From NCBI GenBank assembly GCA_026874595.1, contig CM049309.1:29517033-29581032 (forward strand): DNA of 64,000 nt, given 5' to 3'. Positions within the stretch are counted from its first letter, which is position 1. Each line of letters starts with the position of its first letter. The position numbers were made by a program, and so were the translations under genes. This document shows, one piece after another, positions 36,522 through 49,093 of this stretch. The notes beneath the pieces were generated by a model. That model was not told the DNA's origin. It saw only the letters and a list, made by a program, of their open reading frames with translations, and did not search any database. This stretch comes from Sipunculus nudus (taxonomy: Eukaryota; Annelida; Sipuncula; Golfingiida; Sipunculidae).

Positions 36522-36733
36522 CTGACTATCTCCAGCATCTGTTGGTTGGGTGCATCCTGTCCAAGGCCTCCTCCTTCCAGGCTGCTAGTGCTGCTAGGTA
36601 GGCTGTCCTTCTGTTCACTCAGCTGCTGTAGCTCATTATGAAGCAGTTCATTTTGCTGTCTTAAGTCAGAGTTCACCCTTTCCAGGTCACTAATCTGAGC
36701 CATGCTCAGCTTGTCCTGCTCTGCCCATGAAGA
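36522..36733 (-). CDS. TPR: TPR exon with Ser/Gly-rich break in the coiled coil
   Basis: The acceptor is ...atattggcag and the donor is gttaga. It starts in phase 0, has 70 codons and ends two bases into an Arg codon. It opens SSWAEQDKLSMAQISDLERV and has LRQQNELLHNELQQLSEQ before a Ser/Gly/Gln-rich interruption of the heptads. It ends PNQQMLEIVR, matching vertebrate LLHDQIEKLSDK and SQEQILEILRF (from memory). A 55-bp minisatellite begins about 60 nt upstream of the acceptor. Confidence 0.95.
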
Positions 36734-36792
36734 CTGCCAATATAAAGAAAATACTGAATCAAGGCGGCTCTCAGGCTTATTCTTTACCTGTA

Positions 36793-37285
36793 ATGTGACT
36801 GTTACGTCCAGCACAAACCTGACATCTGACTCCGTTATGAATTCTCAATGTGACTGTTATGTCCAGCACAAACCTGACATCTGACACTGTTATGAATACT
36901 CAATGTGACTGTTATGTCCAGCACAAACCAGAATCTGACACTGTTATGAATTCTCAATGTGACTGTTATGTCCAGCACAAACCTGACATCTGACACTGTT
37001 ATGAAGTCTCAATGTGACTGTTATGTCCAGCACAAACCTGACATCTGACACTGTTATGAATTCTAAATGTGACTGTTATGTTCAGCAAAAACCTGACAAA
37101 TGACACTGTTATGAATTCTCAATGTGACTGTTATGTCCAGCAAAAACCTGACATCTGACACTGTTATGAATTCTCAATGTGACTGTTATGTCCAGCACAA
37201 ACCTAACAAATGACACTGTTATGAATTCTCAATGTGACTGTTATGTCCAGCACAAACCTGACTTCTGACACTGTTATGAATTCTC
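36793..37285 (+). repeat. 55-bp minisatellite, nine copies
   Basis: Unit begins AATGTGACTGTTATGTCCAG and ends GTTATGAATTCTC. Starts are at 36793, 36847, 36902, 36956, 37011, 37066, 37121, 37176 and 37231. Units differ by a few substitutions and one short deletion. It lies in the intron about 60 nt upstream (gene sense) of the acceptor of the exon at 36733. Confidence 0.95.
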
Positions 37286-37900
37286 TGCTCATATGTTACA
37301 ATTTTTCTGTATATCATTCTTCAGGCTTTACAAGCTGAAAGGACCTGGTCTTCCAGTGCTTCTATATTTGTGCACAACAAACTCCAACCTGGACAAAGTC
37401 AATCAGACGACAGATCAAGGTCAGCCGCTAGAAATGTACAACACAACAAAAAAGCCAAAATTTTACCAAAATCTATAATTGTTGAAGGCAAAAAAAGGGG
37501 AAACTATCAAAATATATTTATCTAAGCAAATAACAAAGAATATTTCTGATCTAAAGAGGTTTAAATGAGTTTGTATCTTTATTTTAATTCCTGCGTGGAC
37601 TCATCAGGACCTGGTTCCAGATCATCCATTCAGGCATTTCTTTAACAGAGACCTAAATGTAGGAGGCCAAATGTAGAAGGAACTGTGCTGTTCAGTCACT
37701 TCAACTGGAATTATAGATGAATAATTGTATTTTGATTAACATAACCCAGTTAATTGGTTTTAATTTTTCTTGACCTGACATTTGAAATGTTTGATGTAAT
37801 ATCTGTAATGTACCCTCTATTCCTTGTGACCCTCTTCTTCACACAGACTGACCAGACAAATATTTCAATGAATGTTTTAAGTGGATACTCAAGAGCTCAC
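37286..37900. other. Intronic sequence, nothing recognised
   Basis: No exon, repeat family or RNA gene seen. Confidence 0.5.
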
Positions 37901-37978
37901 CTTGCTGTCAATCAAAGTTGTTTCTGCATCTTGTAGCTTTTCTTCTAATTCTGCTAGCCGGGAATCAAACCCTTCAAG
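37901..37978 (-). CDS. TPR: TPR exon (26 codons)
   Basis: The acceptor is ...tattctgtag and the donor is gtgagc; phase 0 at both ends. It encodes LEGFDSRLAELEEKLQDAET followed by TLIDSK. It sits between the VEAL exon and the SSWAEQDKL exon, where vertebrate TPR has a similar stretch ([20 protein letters not shown], from memory). Confidence 0.9.
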
Positions 37979-38390
37979 CTACAGAATACAAAAAGTGGTA
38001 TATTAAATTAATCATGACTGTATGGTAGATCAAAAATGTTAATCCTGGGCATGTGAATTTAGTGAAAACAGCTCAACTACTTCCTTGTGACTGTAATTAC
38101 ATGTTGCTTTTTGATTTTTTTTAAAGGCCATTAAGACTTGAAGATAGGAGTAGAACGTTTTACTTTTAACCGACCTGCATATAAAAGAAGTTATGTCAAT
38201 ATAAGGTCACCTGAGAAATGACTGGTGTATAACAAAGGCATTAATGGGGGTAGGCCATGATGATTTTAGGACAAGTCTTTGTAACTTTACATATAATTTA
38301 TCCAGTTGATCATAACAATTAGTTTTGTAGTTGATGAACATGCAAATGTACTAGTTCCTATAAAATGTCATGGTAAAAATTTCGGCTGGA

Positions 38391-38936
38391 CATAAGGGAC
38401 CCATGGGTCACAGTGCTCTGCTATACTTTTTTTTAATTTTAGGAAATCCAAAATATGGCTGATATTTTTTAAGCAAATGCAAAATATACTTTTTTCTATT
38501 TTTTTATATAAATTATTACTTGAAAACCTGAGAGGAAATGGACATGCTATCTGGTGATAATCAAATATTAAATGCATGTTTGCAAAACTTATACTGTGCC
38601 CTTTAATGGACTATATCAAAGATGCAGAAGCCTCTCATGACCAAATATCAAGTATTAGGTATCAGTATTTCAGCTATATGACAGTAATATGTGTGTAAAA
38701 TAACCACTTAACTGGAAATGTATGAACCCCTGTCAATTATAGAATAAGGAAGAAAGTAGAGATTAGCTGAAGTATAATAATACACATTTAATTTATTAAC
38801 TAAAATAAAATGCTGTAAAGAAAATAAATTTTTCCATTTTCAAATGAGCATAAACTAAATCTGATAAACACATATTGTACCATGTAATACATGAAAATTG
38901 TGCCCTGAAACCATTTAATAATGCAATTCAAGGAAA
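38391..38936 (+). repeat. Family A left part (long-left subfamily), third copy
   Basis: Left end AAGGGACCCATGGGTCACAG, then the same ~540 bp as at 5476-6032. It is cut off by a family E start at 38937. Confidence 0.75.
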
Positions 38937-39905
38937 ACAAGGCCTACAGGCCAAATGCAAACCTGTGCAATGGGAAATACATCAGGTATAATGCTTCCAT
39001 CCTGGACCATTACTTTTCAAGTACATATGTGACATGAATATATACAATGCAAGCACGGAACATTTTGAACCGGAGTGCATGCACCAATTACACAAACATT
39101 ACTACTGAAATACTGGCATAGGTGCCCAGAACACAAAAATTAATGTAAGTGGCACCACCTCTTATGAGAAAGCCATTAAAAATGTATAGACATAAACAAT
39201 ATCAGGCTTCAAACCACTCTTCGGCTATATGCACAGATGTATATAACAAATAGATACAGGTGGTCGAAAGCTACTATATATATATCTGCCGAAACCAGAG
39301 AAGTACAGGTGAAGTGAGGCATGGATTGAGGGATAAGGGGAAATAGAGTGAAATGGATGTCTGCCACGTAAACATGATTGTAGGTTGCACAACCAGAGGC
39401 CAATACTGCAAATCACTTCTGAAAAAAGGGGATTCATTTATTCAACAAAAACGTGGTGCCATCTGTCCTGTTTACAAGAACACTTTCCAAGATGGATGAA
39501 CATGCCAAATTTCAGACCAATACCTCGACCCACTCCTGAGATATGAGCAATTTTCACCCAAAGCACATGACTTGTAGAGTGGATGCCACAGGAAAACGAT
39601 TGCAGATTGCCTCACCAGTCTTAAGGACAAGATGGAGGAGTCCAAGATCTATGGATGTGCACAATTTCACTACTGAGAAAGGGGCATTAAATTATTCAAC
39701 AAAAACAGAAAATTGAGTGGCAGCACCTGTGTGGTTTACGAGAACACTTTCCAAGATTGATGAACATGCCAAATTTCAGACCAATACCATGACCCACTCC
39801 TGAGATATGAGCAATTTTCACCCAAAGCACATGTACAGATGGATGCTTGCAGATGGCACCACCAGTCTTGGGTACAAGAGGGCAGAGTCCAAGATCTATG
39901 AAATT
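38937..39905 (+). repeat. Family E left end with a different core
   Basis: Left end ACAAGGCCTACAGGCCAAAT and AACCTGTGCA, but the core is a third type (cctggaccattacttttcaag; accaatacc; agatgagcaattttcaccc). It shares this core with 56044 and 63389, not with 1616 or 33197. An H-like piece (ggtggtcgaaagctac) lies near 39269. No right end before about 39905. Confidence 0.65.
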
Positions 39906-40080
39906 ATTGGCTTAAATGCATTCACAATCTTTCTAAGGAAGTGGGTCCTGACCTCATGACCAGAAAATCGAAAGAGTTCTTACATTATTGGTAGGTCATA
40001 TATAAGTCAAGTATGAAATCCATATGTCCCTAAGCAGGGCTCTAATAAACAAGACAAGATTTCAGGACACAGATAAAACC
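39906..40080 (+). repeat. Family C-like core fragment
   Basis: 'aggaagtgggtcctgacctcatgacc' and 'gagttcttacattattggtagg' style sequence as in the family C core. Confidence 0.5.
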
Positions 40081-40467
40081 ACAGTTGCAAATCTGATAGT
40101 ATCAATACAATTAGCAGTCTTAAAATAAAGGAAAAATGCATCAAAAATAGAAAAAAACTAGATGTGTCAGAACGACACAAATGCCCCCGCCTGGAGTAAA
40201 TTAGAAATATTTTTAAAATTTTGAAAATTTTTTAGTTCAGGAGGTCTCGTATGGTCAAAAATAGGTCAACAAGGGCAAAATGCAAACTCAATCTGTAACG
40301 TGCATTTTTCATAAAAATTTCTGTCTTTCATGAAATTTTCTATGTTCAGGATCTGTCATATGATCAAAAATAGGTCAACTGGGATGAAACGCAAACTCGT
40401 TCTCTAAGTGGTCATTATGCGCCGACAGACCAAACATTAGGCCAGTATCTGTAAGCACTGCATTACG

Positions 40468-41138
40468 AAACTAGAATATTAGCAAAAGCTGATAATCAGT
40501 TATAAATTTAAATTTGAGAGGTATGTATCATGTTTCAGAACAATCCACCAAATGCTTCCTGAGAAATAAGCTCCTTAGTTTTTTTTCTATACTAAACGCT
40601 GTGACCTTGAAAAGTAGGTCAAGATCACCCATCTTTGAACTTGACCAAGATTTTGTAAATATCATGCAATAGCACTAAAGTAATAAAGTTCCCGTGTTGA
40701 ATACCTTTGAAGATGTCCTGCACAAAAGGCAAAATTGAAAAATCCGATAAAGATTCATTAAAAAATCAGAAATTGTAGATGGTGGCACTAAAATTGTGCA
40801 GCACGTACAGACCATCATTCAAAATGATCATAGTAAGTTTTGTGAAAATCCACACAATGGTTCCTGAGATATAAGCTTCTGAGTGTTTTTCTATAATCAG
40901 CTCTAAAATGTAGAAAAATTGGTCAAGGTCACCCTTCTTCAAAACTTGACTGAGATTTTATCGATATACATCTTTACTGATGAAATAAAATTCTAATGGT
41001 GAATCCTTTTAGAGATATCCCCCTCACAAGGTAAAAGTTGAAGGATGAGGGAAGGACAAACGCCGGACAGACAGATGGACAGATGGACAGCTTGGGTGAC
41101 GACAATAGCCCATCGGCCTATGAGCGGAGGGCTAAAAA
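40468..41138 (+). mobile_element. Family D element inserted in family B
   Basis: Left end ACTAGAATATTAGC. Core has paired units with 'gttcctgagatataagctyc'. Right end: GGACAGACAGATGGACAGAT, then GACGACAATAG and the hairpin TAGCCCATCGGCC-tat-GAGCGGAGGGCTA (about 41107-41133), then AAAAA. The family B core continues on both sides. The left copy of the arm motif is mostly missing, so the left end may be damaged. Confidence 0.68.
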
Positions 41139-41262
41139 AGGCTGTATACACTTGCACTTGACATGAAAATTTATATTTTACATGAAATTTTCTATGTTAG
41201 GGCACCGTCAAACGGCCAAAAGTAAGTCAACTGGGGCAAAACATGAACTTGATCTGTAACTA

Positions 41263-41884
41263 TAGTCCGTTCCTGTACCCCTGTCCACCTGATTTTTCGC
41301 GATTATCTCTACATAAGACAAATTTGGCAAACAAAATTTGCACCATTGGCATAAAGAGGCAAAAGCGTAATTTTTGGTACCTTACCTACTTAAGATATAA
41401 ATATTATTTACTTTACGGCCTGGTTGACATGTCTCATATATATCCATGGTTCATGGCGTCCCTAATATGCGGCCATTGTTTATCCTGCTTGGATTTGGAT
41501 ATAAAGTAATGTGACGTAACAGTGAAGCGCGTGCACGCGGAGAATACAAGTCTCGCTGTAAACAGAGGTCGGCAGCTCTTGATTATTGGTACCGTGAATG
41601 TTGGTGCCTCTTTAGTACGTCACGTCTATTATGACGTCATCATTATCCCCTGATATGCCCATTTAACAGATTAGTGGCAAGATGTCGCTAAAGAATAGAC
41701 TTGTTACTCATAAAATGGTTTTAAATTGTTTACAGGAAAATTACATAAGGTAGGCTATTATTTCCATAATAGTTATTTACGCTTTTTCCTCTTTCTTCCC
41801 CAAGGTCAAACAGTTTTGGCGTTCTTTGGTTCACAAATAAATAATCGCGAAAAAACAGGTGGACAGGGGTACTGGAACGGACTA
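41263..41884. mobile_element. TIR MITE, 622 bp, TA target site
   Basis: Long terminal inverted repeats (about 46 bp, two mismatches) start TAGTCCGTTCCTGTACCCCT and end AGGGGTACTGGAACGGACTA. TA flanks each end (41261-41262 and 41885-41886). The interrupted B core reads GATCTGTAAC|TGGTCATTAT in other units. No transposase frame. TA target and long TIRs suggest a Tc1/mariner-type non-autonomous element. Confidence 0.9.
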
Positions 41885-42115
41885 TAGTCATTATCTGCCC
41901 ACGCACCAAAAATCAGGCCAATATCTCCAGGCATTGCGAAAAAAAGTCTGTACATGTGTATTTGTCATGGAAATTTCTATTTTTCATGAAATTCTCTAAG
42001 TTTCAGGAGCCGTAATATGGTCAAAAGTAGGTCAACTGGGACGAAACGCGAACTCGATCTGTAATTAGTCATTATCTGCCCACACACCAAAAAACAGGCC
42101 AATATCTGCAGGCAT

Positions 42116-42355
42116 TTTTAATTATTCTGGGGGGTGGGGGGGTACTTACTTGCCTCATAGCTTGGGGGATATAGGTCACACTGACCTAATTTCAGGTTTC
42201 CAAGGAGATTTTTTATTGACCTCTACAGATATACACTAAGAAGTTTTTAGGTCCAGAAGTTAGGATTTGTGTCCTGCATAAAGGACGACGTGACGGCTGA
42301 CAGATAAAGTGCCATACCTATACCTCAGTTTTCAGTAAGCTGAGCTGAAAAAAAA
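42116..42355 (+). repeat. Family A2 core and decayed 3' end
   Basis: Core of the second A type (ggtcacactgacctaatttcagg) with AAGGACGACGTGACGGCTGA and a decayed hairpin ending CAGTAAGCTGAGCTGAAAAA. Confidence 0.65.
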
Positions 42356-43210
42356 TTTGCTATGGTCGAAGTTGGGCAAAATTTAAGGTACTGATTTTTA
42401 AATTTATGCAAATAACTTTAAAAATTTACAAATTCTGATCTTATATCTGGTATACACAATTAAATCTAAAATAAATACAGTTATAACCTTTAGAAAGACT
42501 CTCTAGCTTCAACGGTTAACATGTAAAGTAGGTAAATATATTTCCTGATGTTCTGACAAGGTACATTATATTTTGGTGAGTAACGTCCTAAAACTTATGC
42601 TTTATTGAAATTATTATTTGCAAGTGCATAGGAAATATACAGCCAAATAATGCCAAAATCAAAACAAAACCAGGGGTTTACATATTGGGCAGTCCTGAAG
42701 TGTAATGTCTTTTTTTTAAAGAAAAATGGAGGTTTTTGATTAACTAATGTTGTATTACTGAAAAAAGTCCCTAGCTTTAAGTTTTTTTCTTAAGTGACCA
42801 AGTATCTTTCCTGATTTTTTTAACAAAGTGTATTATGTTTTGGCCCATCACTTTTTTTTAAATTATATAATAATGACTTAATTTCTGGCCTGTACATATG
42901 AACTATTTATGGTAAATATAAAGAACACCAGATGAGTGGTTTTGATATTAGGCAGTCCTTAAGTGTGAAAATAGATTTTCAATAAAAATTGAGGTTTTTT
43001 CCTTAATATCTCAAAGGAACAAAGTTCTATTGACCCCAATTTTGGCATGGTAGGAGATACTGGGGACATTAATATATACCGAATTTTAAATTCGTAGATC
43101 CAATGGTGTTGAAACGTGCCAGTCTTACGGACAGCACTCAGGACGGACAGATGACAGACAATGGACCACAACTATAGCTCAGGTGAATTATAGTCAGCTG
43201 AGCTAAAAAA
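42356..43210 (+). repeat. Family A core units and 3' hairpin
   Basis: First-type A core, then GGACGGACAGATGACAGACA, ACTATA and the hairpin at 43175-43205 (tagctcaggtgaattatagt then cagctgagcta), then AAAA. Left end not seen. Confidence 0.75.
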
Positions 43211-43558
43211 GAATTTTTAACCTTTCTTGCAAGGGATTTTTCTGGATTTATCTGTCCTTTTTAGAAGTTCCTTTTATACATATTGTCTACAATACATAAC
43301 TGCCTGCTAGTTCAAGAATTCTTTGGTATCCTATATAAGCAATACACAATGTCTACACTGACCTCTTATATTGAAACGATTTTCCTTCAATAAAATTTTA
43401 AAATCTTGAAATAGACTTATTTAATTTATATTCCCTATTCAATAAACAAACTAGAGAACCTAAGAAAAAGAATAATTTATAGATAATGAATTAATTTTTT
43501 TTTATAAAATTGTTTACATTTTTGCAGGTTTACCATGCTTTTGCCAAATGCATGATAA

Positions 43559-44600
43559 ACTAGAATACAGGTAGTCGACAAGCGACTACGTGTATCCGCC
43601 AAAATCAGAGTAGAACGGGTGAAGTGAGGCATGGATTGAGTGGCAAGGGGAAATAGAGTGAGGTTTGTTGCATATTAGCATGGATGGCTGCAGCCAAAAT
43701 GTGTATGTAGGTTGCGCCACTTTCCACAAAATCCAGAAAGCTGTCCAAGTTGTATACATATTCAAAATTTTAGGCAGATAAGTTGAAACTACTACTTGTA
43801 TATGAGTGATTTTATCCCACAGCAGACAATCAGAAGGATGCTGTGCAAAAATTGTGGCAGGTGGCTCCACCAGTCTTGAGTATGATTAAGAGCTATGTGA
43901 GATCTTTACACATGGAAAATTTCAGTCCTGAGATAAAAGCCTGAATGTCTGCAGCGTTAACATAAATGTAGGTGGCGCCACCTGCCAAAAAATCGAGAAA
44001 GCTATCCAAGATGTATAAACACGCAAAATTTTAGGCAGATAAATCAAACCACTACTGAGATATGAGAGATTTTAGCCAACGGCAGACAAACAGATGGATG
44101 CTGTGCAAAAATGTTTGCAGATGGCACCACCAGTTTTGCATATGATAAAGAGCTGTGTGAGATCAATACACATGCAAAATTTTGGCCCAATCGGTCAAAC
44201 GGTTCCAGAGATATGAGCTTGGATGTCTGCAGCGTGAATGTGACTGTAGGTGGTGCCACCTGTCATAAAATCAAGAAAGCTATCCAGGATGTATACGCAT
44301 GCGGAATTTCAGGTGAATTAGTCAAATCACTGCAGAGATATGAGTGATTTTAACCCAAGGCAGATGAACAGATGGACACTGTGCAAACATGGTTGCAGGT
44401 GGCACCACCATTTTTTGTGTATGTTATAAAGCTATCCAAGGACTACATTTGTACAAAACTTTTTTCCTGATTGGTCAAACGGTTCCCAAGATATGTGGGT
44501 TTATGTGTGGAAACAGATGCACAAATGGATGCTGGGCAAGGCAGGAAAGGTCAGAGGTCACACAAATTGGTTAGGCACCAGTTCACATGTGACCCGATAA
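43559..44600 (+). repeat. Family H element, left end and core
   Basis: Left end ACTAGAATACAGGTAGTCGA, with the perfect 7-bp stem GTAGTCG-acaag-CGACTAC, then GTGTATCCGCC. Core of about 280-bp units with an exact GGTGGCGCCACC at 43971. Ends in the same words as the H core at 2500-2545 and 34620-34680 (ggtcagaggtca; cagttcacatgtgacc). No terminal hairpin seen. Confidence 0.75.
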
Positions 44601-45469
44601 TTGGTGTAAGTTTCTGAAAAATAGGTCAAGTAGTCTCAGAGGAGTTCTACAGAAACAAACGCGGCAGAGGTGGTGGAACCCGGTCAAAAACTTTGTTTTG
44701 GTGGATACAATTATGAGAATGGGTTATTTGTAGAATTAAACATATTAATTCATATGATTAATAGATTTTCATATAGCTATAGAGCTATGGAGGTCCTAGT
44801 CTGCATATCAAATTGTATACTTGACAATAATAGAAATTACTGTCAGACTGTAATTGAATATTATGAGCGTATCTCCATTGCAGATACAAAATAGACAAAA
44901 ACTTTGAATAACGAAATAACAATCCTTGAATGTTTGACAACGCAAGACAGTTGTTACTTCAAACCCCACAAAGTTTGTTAAAAATATTATTACTATTTAC
45001 TGGCATATATTTCATAATTAGTTTAGTTTTGCTCTTTCCCCCATAGAAACCTGGGGGGGGGGGGTTGATTGTATACACCATCCCCCCACCAAAAATTCTG
45101 GGGTGTATGCACCCCCCCCCCCCCCATCCCCCCTGCTATCTACGCCCCTGAGTCCTGCTGAAATCAAATATGGCATAACAGACCATCAGCAGTTCAAAAA
45201 TTAACATGTCATTTTAATAATTATGGTTACAGAAGAAAGACAGAGTATGAAATTTGAAGTATAAAATTTCAAAGATTTTATGTTACACAATACTGAACTA
45301 ATTTATGGCATGCACAAAGGAAACATAGAAAGGAATATTTATGCCAATGAGGAACAAAACAGCTCGTTTTTTTATAAAAAAAATTTGAGCTAAAAATCTA
45401 CATATTATAACTGAATGTTGCAGAATAGTATTACAAGTAAAATCTTAGTAAAAACATTGATTACATCAC
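44601..45469. other. Intronic sequence with a G-run/C-run pair
   Basis: A G-run at about 45053-45063 and a C-run at about 45110-45125 flank 'catccccccaccaaaaattc'; the text up to 'tatctacgcccctgag' looks like the end of a small repeat. A family A core scrap (cacaatactgaactaattta) lies at 45285. Otherwise nothing recognised. Confidence 0.45.
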
Positions 45470-45544
45470 CTGTTGTTTGGCTAGGTTCAATGCTTCCACA
45501 CTGGCTGCATGTGATATCAGCTCCTGCTGGTACTTTTCTTGGGC
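45470..45544 (-). CDS. TPR: TPR exon (25 codons)
   Basis: 75 nt, phase 0 at both ends, donor gtgatg. The acceptor ...catgaaaag lacks a good pyrimidine tract, so this is the weakest splice site of the set. The protein match is strong: YQQELISHAASVEALNLAKQ against vertebrate [20 protein letters not shown] (from memory), which is one of the best conserved parts of the rod. Confidence 0.93.
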
Positions 45545-46080
45545 CTTTTCATGATCAAAATATCAATATAAGTCTAAATAACCAATCATGCAAGTGCTGT
45601 ATTATCTTTTTGTTCATTAACTGGTATGAATATTTAAATGATACTGTAAAATTTTAACATTTAAATTTCATTTTAATTCATGTATATTCATGTATTCATT
45701 CAATAAATTATAAAAACATGCATATTATTAATTAAGCATAAACCATTGCTCACATGTGAACATGTTACACTGACAAAACCAGAAATTATATTTCCTGGCC
45801 GTAAACACCAAGGCATAGGAGATGGCAAATTCTATATTATTTTATTGAAGAAACACAACTTATATACAAATACAAAACATACAGACATAGATATATATGA
45901 AAGCAGATACAAATACATTCCATACATAAACAATAACACAGAAAGACATAACAAAATCATGTATGTTTCTTTATCACTCACTTTATCAACAATATTTCAC
46001 CATCAACTCATTGAGAATGTAACTGAAAAACTCAAAACTTGGCAGGGCCAGAATAGTCTGAAACTGATGAGAAGTCCTAC

Positions 46081-46215
46081 CTCTTTTGCAATTAGTGTCT
46101 GAGCCTTAAGATCAACCTGTGTTTCTTCCAGTCTGGTAAGTCCCAGGTTTCTCTGTAGCTCTGATTGCACAACAGTCCTCCGCAGTGTTTCTATCTGCTC
46201 CTGCATTTCCTGGGT
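46081..46215 (-). CDS. TPR: TPR exon (coiled coil)
   Basis: 135 nt, 45 codons, phase 0 at both ends. The acceptor is ...gtgtttcag and the donor is gtagga. It begins TQEMQEQIETLRRTVVQSEL and ends KAQTLIAKE. It runs straight into the next exon at AQEKYQQEL, matching vertebrate AKIAVEAQNKYEREL (from memory). Heptad Leu/Ile spacing is clear throughout. Confidence 0.92.
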
Positions 46216-47249
46216 CTGAAACACATCATGTCCTTGTTTTTATTATCTGCCTTCTTCATTCATATTCAAATGCAAAACAGTCATAAAAAACATGTAACCA
46301 CCAATAGAAAATGTATGTAAAAATCTAAAGACCCAATGCTCGCCTATGAAACATTTATACATGACATTACTGACACAAGAGCCCAGAGACACAAATAATC
46401 CCCCAGAATGTGTTTTCCAGTAACTGGGAAAGTGTGGCATTCGTGATCCTCTTATGTCCCCAAACCTTGGTAAGAACCCCTTTTTAAATTGAAAATACAA
46501 ATTTGATTTAAAAAGAAAATACATGATAAGCTGTTTAGGTATCTAGATAACCCTGTTTTTAACTGACAGCGACAGGGTTAATTTGTAAATTACACAGATT
46601 GGAACAAAAAGATCAAAGGGTCACCTCTTAAAAAGTTATATTGACTTTACATCATGTGACGTGAACAGTGAACTTGAAAATATCATGTGGCCAATAAATC
46701 TTCCTGTAACATTTTATGTTAACAGTTTCTGTTGTTCCTGGGACATTTGGTACCAGATTTACATTAATCATACAAAATTTTTTATATTTTCTAATTTAGG
46801 AATAAACAGAAAATACCATTTCTACTCTCACATAGAACCTCTTCTGCAGGTGAAAATAACATACCAGTCACATGGTCAATATGTCTGCCAAAATCGATAA
46901 GGACTCATGCAGTGGTTCATGAGATAAAAGACCTACTAGATTTTGCACCATAGAAATTATAAAATTTCAAAGTCAACAAAATTCAAAGTCCTGTGGGAAA
47001 ATGATTTTGAGTACAATTCAATTTAATTTTCATTTTATTCTCCTTACTCCAAGAAAACCTTGAATATGATTATTCACAGGCTGATCTGTGATATATTAAG
47101 ATATTTGATTTGTGAGAGATATTTGGTAAAAGATGATGGCAGGAAAGATGGATGGAAGAGTGGAGCATTTTAGTAGTCCTTCCTCCAATGCTCGGGGACT
47201 GAAATTAAATAAAAAGCAATTACTGGAAAAATTCAAAGATAGATTCTAC
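46216..47249. other. Intronic sequence, nothing firm recognised
   Basis: One weak family D-like core phrase (gcagtggttcatgagataaaa) near 46910. No exon. Confidence 0.4.
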
Positions 47250-47347
47250 CTTATTTTCATTTTCATCCATGATTTTTTGTTTCTCTTCATTTAATTTCTT
47301 GATTTCTGTCTCCATGGTAACCAACTGCTGCTCAGCTTCCTCTTTTT
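47250..47347 (-). CDS. TPR: TPR exon (coiled coil)
   Basis: The acceptor is ...gttctgcag and the donor is gtagaa, a weak but standard GT. Two bases finish a Lys codon, then 32 codons follow: KEEAEQQLVTMETEIKKLNE and then a Lys/Glu/Asn-rich end, finishing in phase 0. This fits the highly charged vertebrate segment [20 protein letters not shown] (from memory). Confidence 0.9.
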
Positions 47348-47659
47348 CTGCAGAACAAAAGTTATGTAATAATCATTACCCTGCTTATATCTAATTACTT
47401 TATTTATTATAAGCGATGTCACTAGTCTATAAACAATAGGCATGAAGTTCCAGGGCAATACATAAACCCTCATCCTTTCCAAGAAACTGTCTTCTGTTAA
47501 TAGCCAAGCTAGATTCTGTGATTTTTTTTCTTTTAAATACTACGCTACTATTCCAATATCAACAATAAAGCTGTCCAAATAAAACATGTTTAGGAAATAT
47601 CATGGAAATCTCTGAATTATTTAGACATTTTTGGCACATGAGATGCCACAGTTTACCAA

Positions 47660-49093
47660 GACTACTAAGGCATACCACCTTCTATGATTGTAAGGGCCCC
47701 TTCTTCTGAATCATTAAGACATTTATAAAGGTCAAGGTCACCAAGGTTGAGGGTCACCAGGGTCAATATTTTAGCTTGTCTAGTAATTGGTGGAAACAAT
47801 TTGTGTATCAAATTTAAAAAAAAAATGCAGTACTTCAAAAGTTATGGGCTTAATAAATATCCTATATATCCTTAGATTTTACCCTGAGGACACAGGTAAA
47901 GGTCACCAGTTTTCTAAATTATCACATACCTTGGTTGAAACCATTTGTGTATCATGATTTGAAGGGAAATAAGAAGTACTTAAAAAATTATGTGGTTCAC
48001 CATATTCAATCCATTTTGATTTTCAGAAACTTGAGAATAGTTTTTTTGTTATTTTTTTTCCACCAAATATTCAAGGTCAAGGCTACTCTCACCAGTAATA
48101 GTCATGACCCCAATTAAAATATACTTCTTCCTATAACTCATATTTAGGCATGTGCATTATATGAAAGAAATCTGTCAATTAGTTTCTGACTTAGAATTCT
48201 CACACGAGTGTCAATTGGTTATGACAGTAGTATTAAAAAGTGTGAAAGGTTTATAAGTGGCGCCACCAGTCTGCTGTATAAGACATAGCTATCCAAGATC
48301 TTTGCTAAAGCTGATTTTTTTTACCATTCATGCATTCTCTTTTGATATAATTAAGAGTTTGGGAGACTTTCATGCATATAAAATTATATCCACGCATGAA
48401 AACTCTGCGGGCAGAGTGGGACCATAGTATCTCATTTTCAGTCTTTAGATACAATTAAAGAGATATAAGAGCTTTGGTACAAATATTATCTCATAATGGA
48501 TCCATCACAGTGAAATTGCACAACAATTAAGTGACATTTCTGAATGACTTGATGTCATATTTTCCTTGCTGATAGTCTTAATGGTATAGAAGAGGCACAT
48601 CATTTATATTTGATGAACCAACACAATATTTGTTAAACAACTGTGACCAGGGTTAGCAGGGTTTTTCCCCATATAAATTATAATGCAGAATATAGGTCAC
48701 TATGGCCTAATTTCAGGTTTCAAAGGAAATCTCCTCAGGACTTCCTTTGAAAGTTTTTGATGTTGGAAGTTGACCATTTGTGTGCTTGTAAACAGATAGA
48801 CCCCTGGATGCCCTGACAGCCAGAAGACGGACAGACAATGTCACAATGCTCACCTGGATACATCTGCATTGACAAATCCAGAATAAACCAGAATGAGATG
48901 TAGGAAGAACCATGGAATTACACAAGAAATTTATGGGATTCAAGAAGCTTTAGAATCCCCAGACACTGGGCATACCCCTTTGTAGGCCCCTTTCTTCTGA
49001 AACATACTGACACTTTTCAAGGTCAAGGGAGCCAGTGTTTGATCTTGTTGGGACTCACAAATATCCAACATTTCTGCAGATTTGACTTTGAAG
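47660..49093 (+). repeat. Old repeat cores: 'aaggtcacc' type, diverged family F core and A2 core
   Basis: 'aaggtcaaggtcaccaagg' phrases at 47735-47770. At 48060-48300 there is a diverged unit of the family F core (ctactctcaccagtaatag...; AGTGGCGCCACCAG at 48257). At 48690-48860 there is a family A2 core (aatataggtcactatggcc; agaagacggacagac). Confidence 0.55.

Larger units (their letters stand above)
40157..42115 (+). repeat. Family B element, right end lost, with two insertions
   Basis: Left end ACTAGATGTGTCAGAACGAC then ATGCCCCCGCC. B core units resume after a family D element (about 40468-41138) and again after a TIR MITE (41261-41886). It breaks off at about 42115 into family A2 sequence. 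Confidence 0.82.

Noticed and set aside
36793-37285. Regularly spaced direct repeats that could be taken for a CRISPR array
   Set aside because: Head-to-tail units with no unique spacers, in an animal intron; it is a minisatellite.
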